Shown: positions 1 to 5,263, numbered from the stretch's first letter. The stretch: 5,263 nucleotides of DNA from Actinobacteria bacterium RBG_16_64_13 (GCA_001768675.1 MELN01000053.1:1-5263), one strand, 5' to 3'. Program-made: numbers and translations. Notes: generated by a model from the sequence alone, not told the origin.

Positions 1-152
1 ATGGTCTTCTCGGCCTGCCCACCAAGCAGCGGGACGTAGTACTCGCCGTCGTTCTTCACTCTCAGGAGAGCCTCAATTAGCGGCTCTCGAACCAACTCAG
101 TCCTTCGGTTCTGCCCAAGAACGACCCTACCAATCTCGTTGCCGTGGACCAT
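1..152 (-). CDS. Unrecognised ORF, N-terminal part, cut by left window edge
   Basis: I do not recognise this protein. Read leftward from ATG at 152-150, 50 codons stay open to the edge, beginning MVHGNEIGRVVLGQ and continuing with a charged stretch (TELVREPLIEALLRVKNDGE) and then YYVPLLGGQ. There is no signal peptide or membrane segment, and no known motif. The composition (alternating charged and hydrophobic residues, no long low-complexity run) looks like real protein. The frame is open back to a TGA at 239-237 inside the end of purB, and between that stop and the ATG there is no ATG, GTG or TTG, so this is the first usable start. No Shine-Dalgarno precedes it, but TATACT lies six bases upstream, as in leaderless genes. 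About 72% of third positions are G or C by hand count, lower than in the pur genes, and AGA, AGG and CGA arginine codons occur. It may be unrelated to purine synthesis. A chance ORF remains possible. Confidence 0.5.
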   Translation of the reverse strand, partial: MVHGNEIGRVVLGQNRRTELVREPLIEALLRVKNDGEYYVPLLGGQAEKT

Positions 153-158
153 AGGAAC

Positions 159-164
159 AGTATA
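159..164 (-). promoter_or_regulatory. Candidate -10 element for a leaderless transcript
   Basis: On the minus strand this reads TATACT, five of six matches to TATAAT. It is followed by GTTCCT and then ATG, so transcription starting about seven bases downstream would begin at or next to the start codon. No convincing -35 hexamer is visible 16-18 bp upstream. The spacing is typical of leaderless genes in Actinomycetota and Deinococcota. A chance match cannot be excluded. Confidence 0.4.
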
Positions 165-165
165 G

Positions 166-194
166 CTAGCACGCGCGACGGTTGCGCGGGCTAG
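166..194. repeat. Imperfect inverted repeat (hairpin or operator) after purB
   Basis: The plus strand reads CTAGC-A-CGCGC, a 7-nt loop (GACGGTT), then GCGCG-G-GCTAG: an 11-position stem with one mismatch (A171 against G189). It lies between the purB stop and the ATG at 152, one base upstream of the TATACT element on the minus strand. Neither side has a T-run, so it is not a typical intrinsic terminator. It could be an operator, a processing site or a weak stop at the operon end. Confidence 0.45.
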
Positions 195-228
195 GCTCTT
201 GGCGGCGCGTCTGACAACAGGCGCGGCC

Positions 229-1530
229 CTACCACTTCAGGGCGGCCACCCGGTCGAAGATGACTCCCATGTTGCGGAGTTGGTGGGCCGGATCGAAGCA
301 GGCATCGAGTTGCGCGATCGATAGCCGGTCCGCAACCTCGGGGTCGTGTCTCAGCAGGTCGAGAAAGGAAATCTTCTCTTCCCAGGCCCTCATGGCGCTG
401 CGCTGGACGACCGCGTAAGCGTCGTCGCGCAGCATGCCGGCTTCCACGAGCGCGAGCAGCACCCGCTGGCTGTAGAGCAGTCCGAAACTCTTGTCCATGT
501 TCGCGGCCATGTTGCCCGGGTAGACGTTCAGCTTGTCGATCAACCAGCAGGCCTTCTTGAGCATGTAGTGGAGAAGGATGGTGCTGTCGGGGAGGATGAT
601 CCGTTCCGCGCTGGAGTGGCTGATGTCACGCTCGTGCCATAGGGCGATGTTCTCGAAGGCGGCCACCATGTTGCCCCGGATGATGCGGGCCTGGCCGCAA
701 AGACGCTCGGAGATGATGGGATTGCGTTTGTGGGGCATCGCCGAAGAGCCTTTCTGCCCTGGGGCGAAATATTCCTCAGCTTCGAGTACCTCGGTGCGCT
801 GATAGTGGCGCACCTGCAGAGCGATCTTCTCGAGGCTGCTCGCGAGCAGGGCCAGCGCCGACATGAACTCGGCATGGCGGTCGCGCTGCACGATCTGAGT
901 AGAGATGGGAGCGACCCCCAGATCGAGGAGCGAAAGTGCGATCTGCTCCACCTGCGGGTCGACGTTGGCGTAGCTGCCCACCGCTCCCGAGATCTTGCCC
1001 ACCGATATCTGCTGGACCGCCCGCTGCAACCGTTCCAGGCCGCGCTGGATCTCGAACGCCCACAACCCCAGGACCATGCCGAAGGTGATGGGCTCCGCGT
1101 GAATCCCGTGAGTCCGCCCGATCATGACGGTGTCCCGATGCTCGAGGGCCCGCCGTTGTAGGATGCCGCCCAGCTTCTTGGTCTCTTCTTGAAGCAACGC
1201 CCCCGCCGCCCGCATCTGCAGCGCAAGGCCGGTGTCGAGCACGTCAGACGAGGTCAGACCATAGTGGATGTACTTGGAGCATTCGCCTACATTCTCGGCC
1301 ACGCAACTGACGAAGGCGATGACGTCGTGCTGGGTCACCTGCTCGATCTCGCAGACCCGGTCGACATCGAACGCGGCCTTATCCTTGATCTGAGCCAGAG
1401 CATCCTCGGGGATCTGGCCCAGCCGCGTCCAGGCCTCGCACACGGCCAGTTCCACCTGCAACCAGGCCGCCATCCGGGCCTGGTCGGTCCAGATGGCCGA
1501 CATCTCAGGCGTCGAGTAGCGCTCGATCAT
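229..1530 (-). CDS. purB: Adenylosuccinate lyase
   Basis: A fumarase/aspartase-superfamily lyase of 433 aa, the usual length for the family (about 430-475). It releases fumarate from SAICAR (giving AICAR) and from adenylosuccinate (giving AMP), so it serves both IMP synthesis and the AMP branch; it is a cytosolic homotetramer. Visible landmarks are TQHD at 66-69, HYGLTSSD at 89-96, GRTHGIHAEP at 138-147 and the superfamily signature SSAMPHKRNPIISE at 262-275. His68, His89, His141, Lys268 and Glu275 fall at the same numbers as the active-site residues described for the Bacillus subtilis enzyme, and the mobile-loop serines are at 262-263. The ATG overlaps the purE stop as ATGA. A strong GAGGGAGG (1537-1544) lies 6 nt before it inside the purE end, which suggests translational coupling. 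It is the last pur gene of the run, and no T-rich terminator follows. Confidence 0.97.
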   Translation of the reverse strand: MIERYSTPEMSAIWTDQARMAAWLQVELAVCEAWTRLGQIPEDALAQIKDKAAFDVDRVCEIEQVTQHDVIAFVSCVAENVGECSKYIHYGLTSSDVLDTGLALQMRAAGALLQEETKKLGGILQRRALEHRDTVMIGRTHGIHAEPITFGMVLGLWAFEIQRGLERLQRAVQQISVGKISGAVGSYANVDPQVEQIALSLLDLGVAPISTQIVQRDRHAEFMSALALLASSLEKIALQVRHYQRTEVLEAEEYFAPGQKGSSAMPHKRNPIISERLCGQARIIRGNMVAAFENIALWHERDISHSSAERIILPDSTILLHYMLKKACWLIDKLNVYPGNMAANMDKSFGLLYSQRVLLALVEAGMLRDDAYAVVQRSAMRAWEEKISFLDLLRHDPEVADRLSIAQLDACFDPAHQLRNMGVIFDRVAALKW

Positions 1531-2000
1531 CGGGCGCCTCCCTCAGAAGCGGCGGGGTCTTTCGCGGCGGCGTCAGCGTCAAGCGTCAGGAGACCGGCTA
1601 TCCGCAGGATCTTCGCCGCGAGGATGGCGGCGTTACGCGCGCCGTTGATGGCGACAGTGGCCACCGGGACCCCCGACGGCATCTGCACCATGGAGAGGAG
1701 CGAGTCGAGCCCTCCGAGGTCGGAAGTGCGTATGGGCACGCCGACAACGGGTAGATCGGTCATCGACGCTATCACCCCGGGCAGCGCCGCGGCCTTGCCC
1801 GCTCCGGCGATGATCACCTTCAGCCCGCGCGACTCGGCGCTCAGCGCGTACTCGCGCACGGCCTCGGGGTCACGATGGGCGGACAGCGCGCGGACTTCGT
1901 GGGAGATCCCGCGAGAATCCAGTTCGTTCGCCGCTTCCTCCATGACCTGGGCGTCCGACTGCGAACCCATCACTATGCCTACCAAAGGATGATCTGCCAC
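1527..2000 (-). CDS. purE: N5-carboxyaminoimidazole ribonucleotide mutase (PurE), unusual active-site segment
   Basis: A 157-aa class I-type PurE (family usually about 160-170 aa), which moves the carboxylate of N5-CAIR to carbon to give CAIR. Visible are the nucleotide-binding MGSQSD (11-16), SAHRDP (40-45) with catalytic His42 (E. coli His45), VGVP (86-89) and SLLSMVQMPSGVPVATVA (100-117). Ser13 and Asp16 match E. coli Ser16 and Asp19. Oddly, the segment that normally reads AGAGGAAHLPG is AGAGKAAALPG (65-75): Lys69 replaces glycine and Ala72 replaces the histidine equivalent to E. coli His75. The rest is intact, so I expect a functional but variant enzyme. GTG at 2000-1998 is chosen because AAAGGGG sits 5 nt upstream and the fold begins there; an upstream ATG at 2156 would lie within purD and add a basic, unrelated 52 aa. 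The last 20 residues are Ala-rich. N5-CAIR would require PurK, which is not in the window. Confidence 0.93.
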   Translation of the reverse strand: MADHPLVGIVMGSQSDAQVMEEAANELDSRGISHEVRALSAHRDPEAVREYALSAESRGLKVIIAGAGKAAALPGVIASMTDLPVVGVPIRTSDLGGLDSLLSMVQMPSGVPVATVAINGARNAAILAAKILRIAGLLTLDADAAAKDPAASEGGAR

Positions 2001-2005
2001 GTCGG

Positions 2006-2012
2006 CCCCTTT
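2006..2012 (-). promoter_or_regulatory. Ribosome binding site deciding the purE GTG start
   Basis: The minus strand reads AAAGGGG, five bases before GTG (2000-1998), in the 16-nt purD-purE gap and running up to it. It supports a GTG start rather than the longer ORF that begins inside purD. Confidence 0.6.
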
Positions 2013-2016
2013 CTGC

Positions 2017-3345
2017 CTACGCCGGGCTTTCCGCTGCCGCGGTGCCTCCGCGCTTTTCCCACTCCTCGGCGCGCCGGCCGATGTCCGACCGATGCTGCTC
2101 GCCCTCAAACCGCACCTGCGCAACGCCAGCGTACGCTCGCGCCCGCGCCTCGGCAAACGTGTCGCCCAGTCCGGTGACGGTGAGCACCCGGCCGCCGGCC
2201 GTCACCAGCAAGCCATCGGCGGTTCGAGCGGTGGCGGCGTGGAACACCTCGGCCCCGTCCGCCTCTCGTATGCGATCAAGCCCCGTGATGACATCCCCCT
2301 TCGAGGAAGAGGCCGGATAGCCCCGCGAAGCCATGACCACACCCACGGCCGCGCCTCTGCGCCACTCTGCCCGCGCCGGCAGGGCTTCGCCCCGGGCGGC
2401 GGCCCACAGCAACTCCAGCAGATCCGACTCCAGCCGTGGCAGCAGCGCCTGCGTCTCGGGATCCCCGAAGCGGCAGTTGAACTCGAGCACCTTCGGGCCG
2501 TTTCCGGTCAGCATCAGACCCGCGTAGAGACAGCCCCGAAAGTCGATGCCCCGGCGCTCGAGCTCCGCCACAGTGGGCCGGACCACTTCTTGTACAAGCC
2601 GCTCGTACAGTTCCTCGTCCACTGCCGGCACCGGTGAATACGAGCCCATCCCCCCGGTGTTGGGCCCCGCGTCTCCGTCCAGTATCCGTTTGTAGTCCTG
2701 AGCAGGGGCAAGGGGCAAGATCTGGTGGCCGCTTACGATCGAAAGCAGCGAGACCTCTTCTCCCTCCAAGTACTCTTCCATGAGGACGGTCTTGGCCGCG
2801 TCCCCGAAGCTCCGGGCGACGAAGCACTCCAGCAAGGCCGCCTCCGCCTCCGCCATGGTCTGAGCGACGATCACCCCTTTGCCGGCGGCCAGACCGTCCG
2901 CCTTGACGACCACGGGGGCGCCCTGCTCCTGCAGATAGGCCCGAGCCTGTCGGTGATCGGTGAACGTGGCTGCCTGTCCGGTAGGCACGCCGGCGGCCTG
3001 CATGACCTCCTTGGCGAAGGCCTTGGAGCCCTCGAGGCGCGCGCCGTCGGCCCCGGGACCGAACACCGCGAAACCCCGGTCCCGCAATCGGTCGGCCAAA
3101 CCGGCCACCAACGGGGCCTCCGGCCCCACTACCGTAAGGTCGATCTTCTCTCGTTCGACGAAGGCGACGAGAGCAGAGATGTCTTCGGCGCCTATGGCGG
3201 CGGTCACTTCGTCGTCTTCAATGCCGGGGTTGCCGGGGGCCCCGATCAGCCGCCCGATCCTCGGGCTTTTGCGGAGAGCGCGGACGAGCGCGTGTTCCCG
3301 AGCCCCTCCGCCGACTACCAGGACGTCCAGCCGGTCAGACGCCAT
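2017..3345 (-). CDS. purD: Phosphoribosylamine-glycine ligase (GAR synthetase)
   Basis: PurD is the ATP-grasp enzyme that joins phosphoribosylamine and glycine, using ATP, to give glycinamide ribonucleotide, the second step of purine synthesis. At 442 aa it is slightly longer than the usual 420-430. Domains in order are an N-terminal Rossmann-like domain with GGGAREHAL (12-20) and VGPEAPL (73-79), ATP-grasp with VVKADGLAAGKGVIV (146-160) and GPNTGGMGSYSP (227-238), the family signature RFGDPETQ (292-299), and a C-terminal domain with TGLGDTFAEARARAY (391-405) and the terminal RSDIGRRA (419-426). A hydrophilic tail of about 16 residues follows and accounts for the extra length. The ATG is well supported: GGGGAGGG at 3350-3357 lies 4 nt upstream. 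It follows purA by 17 nt and precedes purE by 16 nt. All key motifs are present and I see no frameshift. Confidence 0.97.
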   Translation of the reverse strand: MASDRLDVLVVGGGAREHALVRALRKSPRIGRLIGAPGNPGIEDDEVTAAIGAEDISALVAFVEREKIDLTVVGPEAPLVAGLADRLRDRGFAVFGPGADGARLEGSKAFAKEVMQAAGVPTGQAATFTDHRQARAYLQEQGAPVVVKADGLAAGKGVIVAQTMAEAEAALLECFVARSFGDAAKTVLMEEYLEGEEVSLLSIVSGHQILPLAPAQDYKRILDGDAGPNTGGMGSYSPVPAVDEELYERLVQEVVRPTVAELERRGIDFRGCLYAGLMLTGNGPKVLEFNCRFGDPETQALLPRLESDLLELLWAAARGEALPARAEWRRGAAVGVVMASRGYPASSSKGDVITGLDRIREADGAEVFHAATARTADGLLVTAGGRVLTVTGLGDTFAEARARAYAGVAQVRFEGEQHRSDIGRRAEEWEKRGGTAAAESPA

Positions 3346-3362
3346 GCTTCCCTCCCCTGCCG

Positions 3363-4718
3363 TCAGTGCCCGTGATCGTGCGTCTGGCCCCCGTGCCCCT
3401 GGCCCTCTTGCTGGCCGCGCGCGCCCTGGCGCCCGACGTTGGGGTAGGGCACTTTGATGTGTTGCTCGCGTTTCGGCCCGACCGAGATCAGCGAGATGGG
3501 CACCCGCACGTTCGCAATGATGAAGTTGAGGTAGTCGATGGCCTCCTGCGGCAGATCCTGGATGCTGGTCACGCCGGAGATATCGCTCTTCCAGCCGGGC
3601 ACTTCCTCGTACACAGGCTCCACCTGGGCGAGAACGGAGCGGGCCGGCGGCAGTTCCTCCAGCAACTCACCACGGTAACGATAGGCATTGCAGACCTTGA
3701 TAGTCTCCATGTCGTTCAACACGTCGAGCTTCGTGACGCAGAGCCCGGTCATGCCGTTCACCCTGACGGCGTAGCGAAGGGCCACCAGGTCCAGCCATCC
3801 GCAGCGGCGCGGGCGTCCGGTTGTGGTGCCGAACTCGTTGCCAACCTTGCGGATCTTTTCCCCGGTCTCCTCGGTCAGCTCTGTGGGGAAGGGGCCTTCG
3901 CCCACCCTCGTGGTATAGGCCTTGGTCACGCCCCAGACCTCGTTCAATTCCATCGGCCCTATGCCGGCCCCCACGGAGGCGTACCCGGCGACCGGGTTGG
4001 AGGAGGTCACGTAGGGATAGGTGCCATGATCGAGATCGAGCATGGTGCCCTGCGCGCCCTCGAGAAGTACCGCCTTGTCCTCCCGCAATGCCTTCCACAG
4101 CATGAGAGCGGTATCGTCGACATGGGCGCGGAGTGATTCGGCAGCCTCGATGTAGCGCTCGCACTCGGCCTCCAGGCTGCTCACGTCCTGGTCGTAGGTC
4201 CGCGACATCACCTCGGCTTTGGCCTTCATGGTGCTCATCACCAGCTCCCGGAAACCGGCGGGGTCGACAACATCCTCCATGCGCAAGCCCTGACGGGCTG
4301 CCTTGTCGGCATAAGCCGGCCCGATGCCCCGGCCCGTGGTCCCGATCTTGCCTTTACCCAGCCGCGCTTCTTGCACGTGGTCGAGCATGATGTGGTAGGG
4401 CATGATGAGGTGTGCCTTGCCCGAGACCTTGAGATTCGCGGTCGAGATGCCCCGGCTTTCGAGTTCGTCGATCTCGGCTCGGAGCGCCGTGGGATCGATG
4501 ACCACGCCGTTGCCGATGACCGCCACCACCCGAGGGTTGAAAATGCCTGAAGGGACCAGGTGCAGGGCGAACTTGCCGTACTCGTTCTCCACTGTGTGGC
4601 CGGCGTTGTTGCCGCCCTGGTAGCGGACAACCATCTCGGCCTGCTCGCCCAACAGGTCGGTGACCTTGCCTTTGCCTTCATCGCCCCATTGCGCACCCAC
4701 TACCACGAGAACCGGCAC
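3363..4718 (-). CDS. purA: Adenylosuccinate synthetase with a His-rich C-terminal tail
   Basis: PurA makes adenylosuccinate from IMP and aspartate at the expense of GTP, the first committed step to AMP; PurB completes it. Numbered from GTG at 4718-4716 the protein has 451 aa. It shows the phosphate loop GAQWGDEGKGK (8-18) with Asp13, NNAGHT (37-42) with His41 (both catalytic in E. coli numbering), GTTGRGIGPAY (126-136), VGEGPFPTEL (272-281), the aspartate/IMP loop GTTTGRPRRCGWLD (297-310), the guanine-recognition TKLD (329-332) and SVGPKR (412-417). Most bacterial PurA proteins end soon after this last motif at about 430 aa; here a Gly/Gln/His-rich tail follows (429-451, ending HGGQTHDHGH). 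The GTG start is favoured by GGGAGG four bases upstream and by the fold beginning at residue 2; an in-frame TTG at 4772 would add 18 poorly conserved residues. It is the first gene of the operon. Confidence 0.96.
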   Translation of the reverse strand: MPVLVVVGAQWGDEGKGKVTDLLGEQAEMVVRYQGGNNAGHTVENEYGKFALHLVPSGIFNPRVVAVIGNGVVIDPTALRAEIDELESRGISTANLKVSGKAHLIMPYHIMLDHVQEARLGKGKIGTTGRGIGPAYADKAARQGLRMEDVVDPAGFRELVMSTMKAKAEVMSRTYDQDVSSLEAECERYIEAAESLRAHVDDTALMLWKALREDKAVLLEGAQGTMLDLDHGTYPYVTSSNPVAGYASVGAGIGPMELNEVWGVTKAYTTRVGEGPFPTELTEETGEKIRKVGNEFGTTTGRPRRCGWLDLVALRYAVRVNGMTGLCVTKLDVLNDMETIKVCNAYRYRGELLEELPPARSVLAQVEPVYEEVPGWKSDISGVTSIQDLPQEAIDYLNFIIANVRVPISLISVGPKREQHIKVPYPNVGRQGARGQQEGQGHGGQTHDHGH

Positions 4719-4722
4719 AGTG

Positions 4723-4728
4723 CCTCCC
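4723..4728 (-). promoter_or_regulatory. Ribosome binding site deciding the purA GTG start
   Basis: The minus strand reads GGGAGG followed by CACT and then GTG (4718-4716). The spacer of four bases is short but workable. It places the start at the family's normal N-terminus, directly before the phosphate-loop strand. Confidence 0.65.
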
Positions 4729-4756
4729 GATTGATCTTGATCACGAGACCCCAGGT

Positions 4757-4762
4757 AGTTTA
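4757..4762 (-). promoter_or_regulatory. Weak candidate -10 for the purA operon
   Basis: The minus strand reads TAAACT (four of six matches to TATAAT). A start about seven bases downstream would give a leader of roughly 30 nt to the purA GTG. No good -35 lies 16-18 bp upstream, so the call rests on position and one hexamer. Confidence 0.25.
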
Positions 4763-4798
4763 CACCAGGCAAGTGGACGGACCAGCCTTGATCGGCGC

Positions 4799-4828
4799 TT
4801 GACAGTCGAGCCGGCCGCCGCCTAGAGT
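4799..4828 (+). promoter_or_regulatory. Sigma-70-type promoter for the zinc-ribbon gene
   Basis: A perfect -35 TTGACA (4799-4804) is followed by an 18-bp GC-rich spacer and TAGAGT (4823-4828, four of six matches to TATAAT). The predicted start near 4835 lies about 30 nt before the ATG at 4866 and points away from purA. A housekeeping-type promoter here supports the reality of the downstream gene. Confidence 0.6.
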
Positions 4829-4865
4829 GTTCTAGAAAGCAACTGTGGGGGTCGGCGCGAAGATC

Positions 4866-5263
4866 ATGAACCTTATCCGAAGAATTTGCGGACTGTGTGT
4901 TGTTTCTCTTTCTGCGGATGCCCCTGGCCCTCCACCGCTTCCTGAGTGGTGGAGCAAACCGACCGGCACTCCCGCGGAACAGGCGCCGCTCGGGACTGTA
5001 CCGCCCACCCCCGGCCCGGCTGTCGCTCCGGTCTGCCCGCGGTGCGGCAATCTAGTGTCTCCCGATCAGGGGTTCTGCGGCGTGTGCGGCGCGCAGTTGC
5101 CCGCTGTAACAGTCGTTCAGCCAGTTGCACCCGTCGCGTCGGCGACGCCACCGCCGCTTCCGACGCCACCACCGACCGGGCCGGTATGCCCTCGGTGCGG
5201 CACCGGTGTGATCCAGGGGCAGAAGTTCTGTGGCGTGTGTGGCGCGCAGCTGCCCGTTGCGGC
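4866..5263 (+). CDS. Tandem zinc-ribbon, proline-rich protein, cut by right window edge
   Basis: Open for 132 codons and running off the edge. The N-terminus (MNLIRRICGLCVVSLSADA) leads into a Pro-rich linker with a WW pair (residues 30-31), then two zinc ribbons of identical design: CPRCG, ten residues between the inner cysteines, FCGVCGAQLP (residues 57-79 and 108-130). They are joined by a Pro/Val/Ala-rich linker with PPPLPTPPP. Two CxxC knuckles ten residues apart match the small zinc-ribbon families often found at the ends of bacterial regulatory or membrane-associated proteins. The C-terminal part, which would tell the function, is outside the window, so no function is assigned. ATG at 4866 is the most likely start; GTG at 4845 is the only in-frame alternative after the stop at 4833-4835. 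Neither has a strong ribosome site. The N-terminal Arg pair plus a short apolar run could resemble a signal peptide, but ribbons are usually cytosolic. Confidence 0.75.
   Translation, partial: MNLIRRICGLCVVSLSADAPGPPPLPEWWSKPTGTPAEQAPLGTVPPTPGPAVAPVCPRCGNLVSPDQGFCGVCGAQLPAVTVVQPVAPVASATPPPLPTPPPTGPVCPRCGTGVIQGQKFCGVCGAQLPVA
5034..5102 (+). repeat. Zinc-ribbon coding repeat, unit 1
   Basis: A 69-bp unit encoding CPRCG...FCGVCGAQLP. It matches unit 2 at about 51 of 69 bases by hand alignment, with the last 30 bases at 27 of 30. Differences cluster between the two cysteine knuckles. The units start 153 bp (51 codons) apart. Confidence 0.8.
5187..5255 (+). repeat. Zinc-ribbon coding repeat, unit 2
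   Basis: The second 69-bp unit has the same cysteine spacing (CxxC, ten residues, CxxC) and the same AQLP exit as unit 1. Three of the ten differences between matching codons in the conserved ends are silent or third-base changes (TGC/TGT twice, TTG/CTG), which points to an old duplication kept under protein-level selection. More units may follow beyond the edge. Confidence 0.8.

Larger units (their letters stand above)
4719..4865. other. Divergent intergenic region between purA and the zinc-ribbon gene
   Basis: These 147 bases separate two genes transcribed away from each other, so they should carry promoters for both. The rightward one is clear (4799-4828). For purA only a weak -10 candidate is seen (4757-4762). 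The hexamer TTGATC occurs three times (4731-4736, 4737-4742, 4788-4793), two of them in tandem in the presumed purA leader. A perfect 8-bp palindrome TTCTAGAA lies at 4830-4837, about where the rightward transcript would start. I saw no riboswitch, but the purA leader (about 30 nt) is too short for one anyway. Confidence 0.6.

Noticed and set aside
166..194. Rho-independent terminator of the pur operon
   Set aside because: The stem is good but no T-run follows on the minus strand (CTATACTGTTCC) or on the plus strand (GCTCTTGG), so it was listed as an inverted repeat only.
1..228. tRNA, CRISPR or insertion-sequence remnant at the left edge
   Set aside because: No cloverleaf, no regularly spaced repeats and no terminal inverted repeats with target duplication were seen; the only inverted repeat is the short dyad already listed.
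1527..1530. Frameshift or fusion between purE and purB
   Set aside because: The 4-nt ATGA overlap with a strong Shine-Dalgarno before the purB ATG is an ordinary translational-coupling arrangement; both proteins are complete.
1189..1992. Long plus-strand ORF (about 267 codons) opposite purB and purE
   Set aside because: It lies antisense to two genes with clear catalytic motifs, has low-complexity Arg/Ala/Pro/Ser-rich sequence typical of shadows in GC-rich DNA, and spans the purE-purB boundary with no ribosome site.
2001..2156. Longer purE beginning at ATG 2156
   Set aside because: The added 52 residues are basic, overlap the purD C-terminus in another frame and have no counterpart in PurE; a Shine-Dalgarno precedes the GTG at 2000.
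2725..3375. Plus-strand ORF (about 216 codons) opposite purD
   Set aside because: It is fully antisense to the purD ATP-grasp region, with no recognisable domain or start signal.
3366..4136. Plus-strand ORF (about 256 codons) opposite purA
   Set aside because: It is antisense to conserved purA motifs and its composition (many His, Asp, Gly and Val) mirrors the purA codons; no family is recognised. It is best explained as a GC-skew shadow.
4832..5172. Minus-strand ORFs opposite the zinc-ribbon gene
   Set aside because: They are Arg/Gly/Thr-rich without motifs, while the plus strand has two repeats with perfectly kept cysteine spacing and a promoter in front.

Overview
Most of this window (229-4718, minus strand) is a compact run of four purine-biosynthesis genes, transcribed in the order purA, purD, purE, purB. 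GC content is high and GC dominates third codon positions. Two of the four genes start with GTG. Gaps are 17 nt (purA-purD) and 16 nt (purD-purE), and purE and purB overlap by 4 nt (ATGA), so they are very probably one operon. High GC, frequent GTG starts and a possible leaderless gene would suit a deep-branching Actinomycetota or another high-GC phylum. That is inference; nothing here fixes the taxon.

Layout. 1-152 (minus, cut by the left edge) is the start of an ORF I do not recognise. 153-228 holds an imperfect hairpin next to a -10-like TATACT that lies six bases before the ATG of that ORF. 229-1530 is purB, 1527-2000 purE, 2017-3345 purD and 3363-4718 purA. 4719-4865 is a divergent intergenic region with a good promoter (TTGACA, 18 bp, TAGAGT) pointing right. 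4866-5263 (plus, cut by the right edge) is the start of a proline-rich protein with two tandem CxxC-x10-CxxC zinc ribbons.

How the genes work together. PurD (GAR synthetase) and PurE (carboxylation step, CAIR formation) act early in de novo IMP synthesis. PurB (adenylosuccinate lyase) acts twice, splitting SAICAR before IMP and adenylosuccinate after it. PurA converts IMP to adenylosuccinate. The operon therefore joins two IMP steps with the whole IMP-to-AMP branch. purC, purK, purF, purL, purM, purN and purH are not in the window.

Most of the window is ordinary housekeeping, and I see no clear new system. The points worth a second look are a PurE whose conserved GGAAH active-site segment reads KAAA (equivalent of E. 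coli His75 is Ala), a Gly/Gln/His-rich C-terminal tail on PurA, the possibly leaderless ORF with an adjacent dyad downstream of purB, and the tandem zinc-ribbon protein with an orphan N-terminal CxxC.
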